From Thermincola carboxydiphila (GTDB lineage Bacteria > Bacillota > Thermincolia > Thermincolales > UBA2595), in the NCBI GenBank assembly GCA_016841725.1, contig JAENYP010000020.1, positions 1 to 52,120 of the forward strand: DNA of 52,120 bases, written 5' to 3'. The translations under genes were made by a program, and so were the position numbers. Of this stretch, positions 16,796-25,068 are shown one piece after another. The notes below the pieces were generated by a model, which was not told the DNA's origin, did not search any database, and was given only the letters and a program-made list of their open reading frames with translations. The first letter of the stretch is position 1; every line of letters starts with the position of its first letter.

Positions 16796-18406
16796 TTATA
16801 TTGCCGAATTCTTTTCCGAATTTTGTGTAACTGCATTGCCTGCTTTGTGGACTGTGGTGCGAAGCGGAACTTCCTTAAGGAGGAAGGTCAGGACAAATGC
16901 TGCTGCCAGAACGATGGCCCCGGTTAAGAAAACATTTGACAGGGATGCAGCCAGGGCTTCCCGTAAGGCTTCGGTAATTTGTGTAAAGACCGGCTGGAGA
17001 GGCGCCGGCAGGCTGTCTTGAATTGCCATAAGTTTGGGCTGGTCCAGAAGAATCTGGGGATTTTGTAATTGAGCCAGCTTGTCGGTCATGGCTGGGTCCA
17101 CTAATGCCGGGTTTATTCCGCTATCAGCGGTGACCAGGTTCTTCATTTTACCGGCCATGCTTGTGGAGAGAATGGTACCCATTACAGCGATACCGATGGT
17201 CCCGCCAATGCTGCGGAATAATTGAATTGATGCTGTAGCCACTCCCAGATCACTGGAAGCGGCGGCGTTTTGGACAGCAATCGTGAAGACAGGCATTCCG
17301 AGACCGAGGCCGAAACCGAAGATGAACATACTGATTGCAGCCATCATGATGGTATTCATTGTAACCATAAGAGCCATGCCAAAAACCATCAGGAAGGTTC
17401 CCAGCAGCGCCATTTTTTTGTATTTACCCGTCTTAGTCATGCGGCGTCCTGTATAAGCGCTTACGGTAAACATGCTTAAAGACATGGGCATGGCGACATA
17501 GCCGGCATAGGTTGCCGAAACGCCCATGACACCCTGTACGTACAAAGGCATATATATGAGGGCCCCAAACATGCCTGCATTCATCAGGAATCCAATGACA
17601 TTGGAAATGGCTATCACCCTGTTTTTAAATAAGGACAGGGGAAGGAGCGGGGTTTTTACCCTGGTTTCGGTGAAAATAAAGAAAGCCAGAGAAACAATCG
17701 CGAAGGCGAAGAGTTCTAAAATCAGGGGTGAACCCCAGGGATATTTTGTGCCTGCCCAAGAGAAGGCAAGCAGCATGGGGACGATTGTCAGAGTAATAAA
17801 CAAGGAACCCAGGTAATCGATGGATTCAGATTTTCTCCGCTTTACTTTGGGGAAAAGGAACAGAATCATGAAAAAGGCCAGGAAGCCCAGTGGCAGGAAC
17901 ATCCAGAAGACCCAGTGCCAATCCATGTGGTCTACAATATAGCCGCCGACACCCGGACCCAGGATACTGGATATTCCAAAGGCCGCGCTCATCAGGCCGG
18001 CCCAGCGTCCTCGTTCCCGCGGGGAGAAGAGATCACCAACTGCAGTAAAGGCCGTAGCCATGATAACCCCTGCCCCGATCCCCTGAATGCCGCGGTAAAT
18101 TATTAGTTGGATGATATCTCTGGAAGTTCCGGAAAAGAAGGCTCCTAGCATAAAAACCACAATTCCAAATAAAATAAAGGGCTTTCTCCCATAAATATCT
18201 GAGAGCTTGCCGACCAGAATCGTAGAGATTGTCGAGGTTAACAGGTAGATGGTCATAATCCAGGTGTAATAATCCATACCGCCAAGTTTGGCGATAATGC
18301 GAGGCAGGGCCACACCTACAATTGTCTGGTTAATCGAAGAAAAGAACATGGCTACAATGATGGCAACCATAATCGTTATTTTGCGCTGGTGAGATAAATG
18401 TTCCAC
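16796..18406 (-). CDS. MFS drug exporter, DHA2 (EmrB/QacA-like) family
   Basis: A 536-residue transporter with about 14 hydrophobic segments, the length expected for DHA2 pumps. Motif A is present between TM2 and TM3 (GKLSDIYGRKPF), and the motif C-like GPGVGGYIVD lies in TM5. A long extracellular stretch precedes the last segment (about 430-490), typical of this family. The GTG start at 18406 follows GGAGGAG. It lies 25 bases downstream of a marR gene on the same strand, so the two form an operon. Broad export of lipophilic toxins is likely; the substrate is unknown. Confidence 0.93.
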   Translation of the reverse strand: MEHLSHQRKITIMVAIIVAMFFSSINQTIVGVALPRIIAKLGGMDYYTWIMTIYLLTSTISTILVGKLSDIYGRKPFILFGIVVFMLGAFFSGTSRDIIQLIIYRGIQGIGAGVIMATAFTAVGDLFSPRERGRWAGLMSAAFGISSILGPGVGGYIVDHMDWHWVFWMFLPLGFLAFFMILFLFPKVKRRKSESIDYLGSLFITLTIVPMLLAFSWAGTKYPWGSPLILELFAFAIVSLAFFIFTETRVKTPLLPLSLFKNRVIAISNVIGFLMNAGMFGALIYMPLYVQGVMGVSATYAGYVAMPMSLSMFTVSAYTGRRMTKTGKYKKMALLGTFLMVFGMALMVTMNTIMMAAISMFIFGFGLGLGMPVFTIAVQNAAASSDLGVATASIQLFRSIGGTIGIAVMGTILSTSMAGKMKNLVTADSGINPALVDPAMTDKLAQLQNPQILLDQPKLMAIQDSLPAPLQPVFTQITEALREALAASLSNVFLTGAIVLAAAFVLTFLLKEVPLRTTVHKAGNAVTQNSEKNSAI

Positions 18407-18431
18407 AGATTTATTCTCCTCCGTAATAAGG

Positions 18432-18851
18432 CTACTGGTTGTCGAGATTGCCGGAAATTACTCGGTAAATCCGAATCAGGTGGTCGATATCTTCCTCAGG
18501 TAACCCCTCAAAAAACTTCGCCATTACCTTGTTTTGATTCTCAATCAGAGAGTCTGTGAGCTGTTTCCCTTTAGCTGTGATTTCCAGGTAGACGACGCGC
18601 CGGTCTTCTTTTGCCCCCTTGCGTTCAGCATAACCCTCCGCAACCAGTTTGTCTGAGGCCCCGGTAATAGCCCCAGGCGTTATTTGAAGCGTTTCAGCAA
18701 GTTCCGTTGCTTTTTGGGGACCCCCATGTATCAGAGCCTTCAAAATAAGGTACTGGGTGGGGTTGATATCATAAAGCTGTTTATGCCACTCTTTTTTCAT
18801 TTTTCTCAGGACACTGTAAAAAAGTTCAAGTAACTCTTGGTGTTCAGCCAT
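18432..18851 (-). CDS. MarR family regulator of the DHA2 pump
   Basis: A 139-residue winged-helix protein with the recognition segment ATELAETLQITPGAITGASD and wing KEDRRVVYLEITAKG. ATG 18851 follows GAAGGAGT. Its own promoter is overlapped or followed by a strong inverted repeat (18862-18900), which fits autorepression together with the downstream pump. Confidence 0.92.
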   Translation of the reverse strand: MAEHQELLELFYSVLRKMKKEWHKQLYDINPTQYLILKALIHGGPQKATELAETLQITPGAITGASDKLVAEGYAERKGAKEDRRVVYLEITAKGKQLTDSLIENQNKVMAKFFEGLPEEDIDHLIRIYRVISGNLDNQ

Positions 18852-18861
18852 GTCCTACTCC

Positions 18862-18940
18862 TTCACTGTTAAATATTTTAGAACTGAAATATTTAGTGAA
18901 TAACATTTTTTATTATACTTTTTTGTTTCATAATAGTCAA
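18862..18940 (-). promoter_or_regulatory. marR-MFS promoter with palindromic operator
   Basis: On the minus strand TTGACT (18940-18935), a 17-base spacer and TATAAT (18917-18912) form a near-consensus promoter. Just downstream, TAAATATTT (18870-18878) and AAATATTTA (18887-18895) form a perfect inverted repeat, flanked by TTCAC and GTGAA. This fits a MarR operator covering the transcription start. Confidence 0.8.
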
Positions 18941-18954
18941 TGGATGAGAAGCAG

Positions 18955-18999
18955 AAACCATCCATCTGTTAATTGGCAGATTGATGGTTTTTGTTTTGG
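18955..18999 (+). terminator. Orphan terminator-like hairpin
   Basis: AAACCATC-C-ATCTG (18955-18968) pairs with CAGAT-T-GATGGTTT (18977-18990), then TTGTTTT. No gene on the + strand ends here. It could be an attenuator of the following receiver-like gene or the end of an unseen small transcript. Confidence 0.45.
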
Positions 19000-19062
19000 G
19001 AGAATTTTGGGAGAATCGGGTTGTACAATAAAAGCAAAGGCAAAGACTCAGGGGGTGGATTG

Positions 19063-19401
19063 GTGAGAGTATTCATTCTCCACACAGGCGGTTCCGGGTT
19101 GGATAAAATCGTCACCTGGCTGGCGGAAAAAACCGGTATTAAGGAAGTAGCTGTGATGAAAAGTCCGGACGGGTTTTTGGAAAGGGTTGAGCGGGATAGG
19201 CCGGAAATGGTTTTCATCCGCATCGGAAACAGTGAAATTCCAGGACTGGGTGTTGCCCAGATGGTAACCGCTATGGACCGGAATATCAGGATAGTATTTG
19301 TTGCCGAGGAAAAGGATTATGCATTGGACGCTTATGAAGTAGGCGCCTATGGATATCTATTGTGCCCTATTGAGAGGGAAAAATTTGAGCTCCTATTCTG
19401 A
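19063..19401 (+). CDS. Stand-alone pseudo-receiver domain protein (lacks phosphosite)
   Basis: A 112-residue protein with the length and fold pattern of a CheY-like receiver, but without the chemistry. The phosphoacceptor position reads FIRIG (Arg53) where the related regulator at 34.0 kb has FLDIE. The conserved Thr/Ser is replaced in VFVAEEKDYA and the conserved Lys is Cys in YLLCP. The acidic pair at the N-terminus is also absent (FILHTGG). GTG 19063 follows GGGGGTGG. No output domain is present. The 3' end overlaps the convergent DUF6179-like gene by 35 bases. A paralogue with the same losses lies at 35966. It may be a phosphorylation-independent partner or scaffold. Confidence 0.7.
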   Translation: MRVFILHTGGSGLDKIVTWLAEKTGIKEVAVMKSPDGFLERVERDRPEMVFIRIGNSEIPGLGVAQMVTAMDRNIRIVFVAEEKDYALDAYEVGAYGYLLCPIEREKFELLF

Positions 19402-20713
19402 CCAAATCCATTTCCTTTAAAAAGCTGTTAAGCCTTTGATGCCATTCCTTCTCGTTTTCTGTATAGTGAAGGTCGGAAGCTGCTCCGTTTACCGGAAGCC
19501 TTTTTGAAAGCAGGGCCAGTTCCATATCCCCAAGTGATTGAAATAACTGGGAAAATTCATCATTAAAGAGGCAATATCCTTCGAGGATATCCACCAGATC
19601 AGCCATACTGTGAATTTCCCTTCTAATAATTGCTATTTTATCTGATACATATCTGCATTGTCTGATTTCGTCTACAATCTTGCGGAATAATTCATCATCC
19701 ATTTTCCGGCCGTCTTCAAACCTAACGGCAGGTTGTGGGTGGTTTTCTTTTAAACTGATAAATACTGCTTCCAAACGCTTATTTTCTAACGCATTTTTTA
19801 GTCTTGGTGATATATCAGGTATAGCTGCTGCGATGTATGTCTGTAACAACCCGCCCGAGATATTAAATTCTTCAAAGAGTTGTTTGGATGCATCATGCAG
19901 TATTGCATCCAATTGGTTTTTAGTCATGTTCACCAGTTTTTGCTGCAGGTACTGCCTGCCAATAGGTTCAATATTGAGCCGGCGGGCGCTTTTGTCTGCC
20001 AAATTGCAGCCAATCGCATTTGTTAGCACGACTCCAAAAATATTTATCAGCAAATCCTGATAATGGGCATCATATCCGTGCAGCAAGCAATGAATATCAT
20101 GGGTGGTGAAGTTTTTACAGAATTGATTCTCCATTAGTAGTTTTTGCAGATAATCATTGATATACTCTATGCCGGTCAACTCCATTTTGTCGCTGCTTAA
20201 AGGATAATCTATGGAAGCAGGCGTTTCGTGGGCGGCATAGTCAACCTCATAGGCAGAGAAAAAAGCCGGGATTCCATTCTGTAAAGTATCATTATAGGCA
20301 TGATTACCGGTGGCAATGCAGTTATCTTGAACTTGATTATAGATTTGTTTGGCATGCTCTAATTGTGTTTCCACCAGTTTTTTGCCCTCCCGGTATAGTT
20401 CGGTCAAGGGCTTCTGTTTAAGTATTTCTATGCTTATGTCCGCATCGGGAAGGCTCTTAAGATAGACTCCAACAGTGTAAAAGATCGACTGAAAAATATT
20501 GTGCGCAGTTTCCTCCATTATGGAACTGCTTTCACCGCCTGTATAGCGCTCTGCCTGTCTGGCCAACAGCTGTATGCACTGTAGTTGAATATTTTCCAAT
20601 TCCGAATCAGTCAACAGATTCAGGCGGCAGGCTTCCTGTAAAACTGATTGGAAGTAATGTGTCTGATTAAGGTTTTCACTTTTAATCAAGTGCTGTTTTT
20701 TCAGATTAGTCAT
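19367..20713 (-). CDS. DUF6179-like protein of unknown function
   Basis: A 448-residue, mostly helical, soluble protein without signal peptide or membrane segment. I recognise it from memory as resembling the DUF6179 family of Clostridia, with segments such as RQAERYTGGESSSIM and HETPASIDYPL; this was not checked by search. No catalytic motif is obvious. ATG 20713 is preferred over upstream starts because GAGGAGG (20726-20720) lies 6 bases before it. The start overlaps the end of the DUF6323-like gene by 8 bases, so the two are translationally coupled. Confidence 0.72.
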   Translation of the reverse strand: MTNLKKQHLIKSENLNQTHYFQSVLQEACRLNLLTDSELENIQLQCIQLLARQAERYTGGESSSIMEETAHNIFQSIFYTVGVYLKSLPDADISIEILKQKPLTELYREGKKLVETQLEHAKQIYNQVQDNCIATGNHAYNDTLQNGIPAFFSAYEVDYAAHETPASIDYPLSSDKMELTGIEYINDYLQKLLMENQFCKNFTTHDIHCLLHGYDAHYQDLLINIFGVVLTNAIGCNLADKSARRLNIEPIGRQYLQQKLVNMTKNQLDAILHDASKQLFEEFNISGGLLQTYIAAAIPDISPRLKNALENKRLEAVFISLKENHPQPAVRFEDGRKMDDELFRKIVDEIRQCRYVSDKIAIIRREIHSMADLVDILEGYCLFNDEFSQLFQSLGDMELALLSKRLPVNGAASDLHYTENEKEWHQRLNSFLKEMDLVRIGAQIFPSQ

Positions 20714-21218
20714 AATGATCCTCCTCATCAACAGATTCTTCGCTGTCTTGGCTTAGATCCGTGTAATTCCTGACTCCATACCGTATATTGCGTGCCAGTA
20801 ATTCCAGCTCCCGGTGCTGCAGGAGTTCGATGGAACCCTGGCAGTTGTGGTCAAAATACTTCTTCATTAATGAAAGCAATTCGTCATCACCGACTTCATC
20901 AAGTGTTTCGTTTTTAAAGTAATAGAAGGTTTCTAGCAAATCATTCAATATTTCGGCATAGTTGTGCTTTGACAGGAAGGAGGAGTCACAAAATTTCAAA
21001 ATCAGTTTATTTATGATTCCGGCGCCGAATTCAATGCGTCCATTGCTTCTTAGGGCTGCTGCCCGTGTTTCAACAAGTTCCACGGCCTCCTCGGAGGAAA
21101 GTGCCAGACCGTAACGCAGGGTTATTACGTTGCAGTTTATGATTGTGGAAATTGCCGCTTTGTTCATAATAATTGCCGGGAACAGAAAAGTATTATCAGC
21201 CATTTTTGCTCCTTTCAA
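20706..21218 (-). CDS. DUF6323-like protein of unknown function
   Basis: A 170-residue soluble, helical, acidic-tailed protein. The central segment (LVETRAAALRSNGRIEFGAG) matches my memory of the DUF6323 family, which commonly sits next to DUF6179 genes in Clostridia; the family name needs confirmation. It has no signal peptide and no recognisable active site. ATG 21218 follows GAAAGGAGC. It heads a two-gene operon with a well-formed minus-strand promoter about 90 bases upstream. The function is unknown; conserved pairing implies a shared complex or pathway. Confidence 0.72.
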   Translation of the reverse strand: MKGAKMADNTFLFPAIIMNKAAISTIINCNVITLRYGLALSSEEAVELVETRAAALRSNGRIEFGAGIINKLILKFCDSSFLSKHNYAEILNDLLETFYYFKNETLDEVGDDELLSLMKKYFDHNCQGSIELLQHRELELLARNIRYGVRNYTDLSQDSEESVDEEDHYD

Positions 21219-21234
21219 TTATTTTTTAAGGCTA

Positions 21235-21339
21235 TTGACAAAGGGTTTGCTTTGTGCTATAGTATAGTTGGATAAATCTATCTATACATAATCAACTTTC
21301 GTCAAATTTCAGTATACCATGGGCTCTTTTAGAAGTCAA
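21235..21339. promoter_or_regulatory. Overlapping divergent promoters with central dyad
   Basis: Minus strand: TTGACT (21339-21334), 17-base spacer, TATACT (21316-21311), serving the DUF6323/6179 operon. Plus strand: TTGACA (21235-21240), 17-base spacer, TATAGT (21258-21263), which points away from that operon. Predicted start sites are near 21304 (-) and 21270 (+), so the first ~35 bases of the two transcripts are complementary. An imperfect dyad bounded by GTTG and CAAC (21267-21296) lies between them. Confidence 0.65.
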
Positions 21340-21430
21340 TGGTTTTTAGATTAGTACCAAATTAAAGTGTAATGATGAAAATAATAAGCCCCCCCTTTGC
21401 AGGAACCTGCAGAGGGGGATTTATTATTAT
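21270..21430 (+). ncRNA. Candidate small RNA opposite the DUF6323/6179 leader
   Basis: A consensus promoter (21235-21263) and a strong terminator (21380-21428) bracket about 160 bases with no convincing reading frame; the only ATG frame (21320) has 11 codons and no ribosome binding site. The 5' end would be antisense to the leader of the divergent operon. This is inference from promoter and terminator only. Confidence 0.4.
21380..21428 (+). terminator. Strong intergenic terminator
   Basis: AATAATAA and CCCCC-TTTGCAGG pair with CCTGCAGA-GGGGG and TTATTATT around an AA loop. The A/T flanks make it potentially bidirectional. It separates the candidate small RNA from the DUF6530-like gene. Confidence 0.85.
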
Positions 21431-21443
21431 GCTCCAGGGTATA

Positions 21444-21534
21444 TTGACATCGAGCGGTTAGAAGAGTATAATCAAGTTAGTTGTTTAGTAAATTAGTAAT
21501 TTAAAAAACAACTAACTTAAAAAACAACTAACTT
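21444..21534 (+). promoter_or_regulatory. Promoter and repeat-rich 5' leader of the DUF6530-like gene
   Basis: TTGACA (21444-21449), 17-base spacer and TATAAT (21467-21472) form a consensus promoter. The leader then carries AAGTTAGTTGTTT (21474-21486) and two direct copies of its complement AAACAACTAACTT (21506-21518 and 21522-21534), 16 bases apart. The first arm can pair with either copy, so the leader may switch between two hairpins, or the repeats may be operators. The second pairing ends just before the ribosome binding site. Confidence 0.65.
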
Positions 21535-21555
21535 ATAAAAACTGGAGGTTAAATA

Positions 21556-22035
21556 ATGAAAATACCAACTGCTTTAAAACACAAGCCGGTTATTGTATCT
21601 GAAAACTATGAGAACGTTGATGGCAGAAATGCTTATAACTCAGATGCAAAGGGACTTTCCCTGGGTTTAGCCCAATGGAATGATCGAGGTAAAGTAGATA
21701 TTTCTGCCAAAGTGTGGAGATACACAGGAGAAAAATGGTCCAGGCAATCTGAAGAACTGCCTTTACACCGTGTTCTGGACCTTGCGATTCTTGTCTGCAG
21801 GACGAAGCATCATTTCAGTGAAGCTTACCGATATGAGAAATTATATGATCCGGAGAATCCTGTTATAGACAGAGTGGCTTTACAGGGCGATGCCATGACA
21901 GTATCTGTATGCACCGGTAATGAAAAAATTGCCGAAGATATTAAATTATTCAGCCAGGCCCTCAGTCATGATGATGAATTAATTGGAGAGCGTTTGCGCA
22001 CTTTATCAAGGATACTTAGGGAAATGGGATATTGA
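21556..22035 (+). CDS. DUF6530-like protein of unknown function
   Basis: A 159-residue soluble protein. I recall similar clostridial proteins under the name DUF6530 (the segment SDAKGLSLGLAQWNDRGK is characteristic), but this is from memory. There is no signal peptide, membrane segment or catalytic motif that I recognise. ATG 21556 follows TGGAGG. It has its own strong promoter with an unusual repeated leader, which suggests regulated high expression. It lies just upstream of the CIRCE-controlled htpG, so it may be linked to stress responses (inference). Confidence 0.7.
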   Translation: MKIPTALKHKPVIVSENYENVDGRNAYNSDAKGLSLGLAQWNDRGKVDISAKVWRYTGEKWSRQSEELPLHRVLDLAILVCRTKHHFSEAYRYEKLYDPENPVIDRVALQGDAMTVSVCTGNEKIAEDIKLFSQALSHDDELIGERLRTLSRILREMGY

Positions 22036-22049
22036 TTTTTCCTAAAATA

Positions 22050-22080
22050 TTGACATCAGACTTATATTTTGATATATAAT
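22050..22080 (+). promoter_or_regulatory. htpG promoter
   Basis: TTGACA (22050-22055), 17-base spacer, TATATA (22073-22078; TATAAT also available at 22075-22080). It is a sigma-A type promoter immediately upstream of the CIRCE element. Confidence 0.8.
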
Positions 22081-22088
22081 AAGAAGAA

Positions 22089-22115
22089 TTAGCACTCTGG
22101 AGATGAGAGTGCTAA
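22089..22115 (+). promoter_or_regulatory. CIRCE operator (HrcA binding site)
   Basis: TTAGCACTC (22089-22097), 9-base spacer, GAGTGCTAA (22107-22115). This is a perfect match to the CIRCE consensus, which HrcA binds to repress heat-shock genes. It sits at the predicted transcription start of htpG, so htpG should belong to the HrcA regulon here. Confidence 0.97.
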
Positions 22116-22169
22116 TATTGGGAAATTAGAGTTTGGACCAATATTTTAAAAGGGAAGGTGAAATTTAAG

Positions 22170-24053
22170 TTGCCGAAAAAACAATTTAAAGCTGAGTCAA
22201 AGAGACTACTGGATTTGATGATTAACTCAATTTACACCCACAAAGAGATTTTTTTAAGGGAACTCATTTCCAATGCCAGTGATGCCATTGATAAAATTTA
22301 TTACAGGGCATTAACAGATGATTCTTTGAGCTTCAATAAGGACAATTACTACATTAAAGTAACAGCCGACAAGGATAACAGGGTACTGAAAATATCCGAT
22401 ACCGGTATCGGGATGACCAGGCAGGAGCTTGAAGATAACCTGGGAGTTATTGCAAACAGTGGCTCATTAGCCTTTAAAAATGAAAATGAAGTAAAAGACG
22501 GTTATGATATTATTGGACAGTTTGGTGTCGGATTTTATTCGGCATTTATGGTATCTGATACAGTGACTGTTATTACTAAGGCGTTGGACAGTGATGAGGC
22601 TTACAAGTGGGAATCCCAAGGCACTGATGGATATACCGTTGAACCAGGCGAAAAAGATTCGGTTGGTACTGATGTCATTCTCAAAATTAAAGAGAATTCA
22701 GGAGACGAAAATTTTGACGAGTTCCTGGAGGAGTATAAATTAAGGTCTATTATTAAAAAATACTCTGATTTTATCAGATACCCCATCAAAATGGATATCA
22801 CCGGGACAAGATTAAAAGAGGGCAGTGACAAGGAATACGAGGAGTATAAAGAGGAACAGATTGTTAACAGCATGGTTCCTATTTGGAAAAAGAATAAAAA
22901 CGAACTTGGACCGGAAGACTATGAGAACTTCTACTCTGAAAAGCGCTATGGCTTTGATAAGCCGATTAAACATATTCATATCAGCGCCGAAGGTACAGTT
23001 ACGTATAAGGCGATCTTATTTATTCCGGAGAAAATGCCTTTTGATTTCTATGCCAAAGAATATGAAAAAGGCCTGGAGCTGTACGCAAACGGTGTTTTGA
23101 TCATGAATAAGTGTGCTGAACTGCTGCCTGATTATTTCAGTTTCGTCAAGGGGATGGTGGATTCAGAAGATTTGTCCCTTAATATATCCAGGGAAATGCT
23201 GCAGCATGACAGGCAGCTGAAATTTATTGCCAAAAACATCAAGACCAAGATAAAAAACGAATTGGAAAGCCTGCTCCAAAATGAAAGGGACAAGTATGAA
23301 GAATTCTATAAATCCTTCGGCAGACAGTTGAAGTATGGGGCCTACAGCGATTTCGGCAGTAACAAGGAGGTCCTGCAGGATTTACTGATGTTCTATTCTT
23401 CCAAAGAGAAAAAAATGGTTACTTTGGGTGAATATGTTTCCCGGATGCCTGAAGAACAAAAGTATATTTACTATGCCTCCGGAGAATCCATTGACAGAAT
23501 TGATAAAATGCCGCAAACTGAGCTTGTATCAGATAAAGGATATGAAATTTTATACTTCACTGATGATGTCGATGAATTTGCCATAAAGATGATCGGGACA
23601 TATCAGGAAAAGGAGTTCAAATCAGTATCCAGTGGTGACCTGGGCATAGAACCTGAAGAAAACGAAAATTCTCAGGACACAGACGAGAAGGACAAGAAGG
23701 AACTCTTTGATGATATGAAAGCCATTCTGTCAGATAAGGTGAAGGATGTCAGGGCCTCAAAGAGGCTGAAGAACCATCCTGTCTGCCTGGCCAATGAAGG
23801 TGAACTTACAATTGAGATGGAGAAAGTGCTGAACTCGATGCCATATAATGACCAAAATATAAAAGCAGACAAAGTCCTGGAAATCAACATAAATCACAAT
23901 GTCTTCAAAGCGCTGCAGGAGGCATATGAACAAGATAAAGATAAATTGCAGCTGTATACATATTTATTATATAACCAGGCGCTGCTTATTGAAGGACTGC
24001 CAATTGAGGACCCGGTGGAATTTACCAATAATATCTGCAAAATGATGAGGTAG
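22170..24053 (+). CDS. htpG: Molecular chaperone HtpG (Hsp90)
   Basis: A protein of about 627 residues, the normal length for bacterial Hsp90. The N-terminal GHKL ATPase domain has [25 protein letters not shown] and [13 protein letters not shown]. The middle domain contains [11 protein letters not shown] with the catalytic-loop arginine. The C-terminal domain dimerises. TTG 22170 is preferred because GGGAAGG (22152-22158) is 11 bases upstream and the protein then begins MPKKQFKAE, as in homologues; GTG 22158 overlaps the ribosome binding site. A CIRCE site controls it. Confidence 0.96.
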   Translation: MPKKQFKAESKRLLDLMINSIYTHKEIFLRELISNASDAIDKIYYRALTDDSLSFNKDNYYIKVTADKDNRVLKISDTGIGMTRQELEDNLGVIANSGSLAFKNENEVKDGYDIIGQFGVGFYSAFMVSDTVTVITKALDSDEAYKWESQGTDGYTVEPGEKDSVGTDVILKIKENSGDENFDEFLEEYKLRSIIKKYSDFIRYPIKMDITGTRLKEGSDKEYEEYKEEQIVNSMVPIWKKNKNELGPEDYENFYSEKRYGFDKPIKHIHISAEGTVTYKAILFIPEKMPFDFYAKEYEKGLELYANGVLIMNKCAELLPDYFSFVKGMVDSEDLSLNISREMLQHDRQLKFIAKNIKTKIKNELESLLQNERDKYEEFYKSFGRQLKYGAYSDFGSNKEVLQDLLMFYSSKEKKMVTLGEYVSRMPEEQKYIYYASGESIDRIDKMPQTELVSDKGYEILYFTDDVDEFAIKMIGTYQEKEFKSVSSGDLGIEPEENENSQDTDEKDKKELFDDMKAILSDKVKDVRASKRLKNHPVCLANEGELTIEMEKVLNSMPYNDQNIKADKVLEININHNVFKALQEAYEQDKDKLQLYTYLLYNQALLIEGLPIEDPVEFTNNICKMMR

Positions 24054-24073
24054 GTGGAGTTATTTGGTATATT

Positions 24074-24970
24074 ATGCCTGAGGGGTTGATTTATTTGAGT
24101 TCAAAGGGCCATGACATTTACAAAGCCCGGGCCCTGGTTGGGGATATCACTGAGGACGACCTCAAATTTGTAGACTACTATGTATCGGATAACTTGGGGA
24201 TGTTCATTCCCAGTGTTGGCTTCTGCCAGTATGCTATCAGATCCCGGCATACTCATCCGGCATATTCATTTATCCTGTTTTTTTCTGAAGCCCAGAGTGT
24301 TGTCCCGGTTCAGATTGAGATGCGGCCGGAGCGCTATCTGGTGTCAGCCATGGCTCCCGGAATTCCCCATGAAGAGGACTCAACCGGCACGTTTACCCGG
24401 TATATTGCTGTTATGATTTCCAGGGATTTTTTTGAAACCCAATATGCAGCATACAGCGGGAACGCTCCCCATCAATATAACTGGGACCAGTTCCTTGTTC
24501 CTAATGACATTATGGTTCCAATTAAGAGATTCATGGCAGAATGTGAAAACAGGCTTCCGGGAAGTCAACGGGTATTGGAGGGGCTTGCTGTTGTGATTAC
24601 CCATCAGTTCATCAGGAGCCTGCTGAAAATTCATGCTTCCCCTGATTTCGTCACCGAGCGGTTTGAAATTGGAAGGGTGCTGGAGTACCTCCATCAGAAC
24701 TATGGGGAAAAGCTTTCTGTAAACAAGCTGGCTGGAATCGCCAACATGTCAGAATCCAACTTTACCCGCATTTTTAAGAAAGAAACAGGGCTGGCTCCCA
24801 TGGAGTACCTGATCGGGGTGCGCCTGGATAAGGCGAAAATGCTGCTTCGGGCTGGGACAATGAGTATCACAGAGATAGCATTACAGTGTGGTTTTAACAG
24901 TCTGTCACATTTCTCATCCTGTTTCACAAAACACGTGGGGTTGGCCCCATCCGATTATCAGAATTCCTAA
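24074..24970 (+). CDS. AraC family transcriptional regulator
   Basis: A 298-residue protein. Residues 1-190 look like a cupin-type sensor domain (IRSRHTHPAYSFILFF, VSAMAPGIPHEE). The C-terminal ~100 residues carry the double helix-turn-helix of AraC/XylS (KLSVNKLAGIANMSESNFTR, then ITEIALQCGFNSLSHFSSCF). The start is uncertain: ATG 24074 is 15 bases from AGGTGGAG, and TTG codons at 24086 and 24092 are alternatives. It lies 20 bases after htpG and may be read through from it. The ligand and targets are unknown. Confidence 0.9.
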   Translation: MPEGLIYLSSKGHDIYKARALVGDITEDDLKFVDYYVSDNLGMFIPSVGFCQYAIRSRHTHPAYSFILFFSEAQSVVPVQIEMRPERYLVSAMAPGIPHEEDSTGTFTRYIAVMISRDFFETQYAAYSGNAPHQYNWDQFLVPNDIMVPIKRFMAECENRLPGSQRVLEGLAVVITHQFIRSLLKIHASPDFVTERFEIGRVLEYLHQNYGEKLSVNKLAGIANMSESNFTRIFKKETGLAPMEYLIGVRLDKAKMLLRAGTMSITEIALQCGFNSLSHFSSCFTKHVGLAPSDYQNS

Positions 24971-25068
24971 AGTAAGCGGGATTTTGAAATAATGTGAGGA
25001 TATTATGCAAGCAGCCCCCCTTATTTTTTAGTATAATTAGGCATATTTATTTAAAAGGGGGCAGAGGC

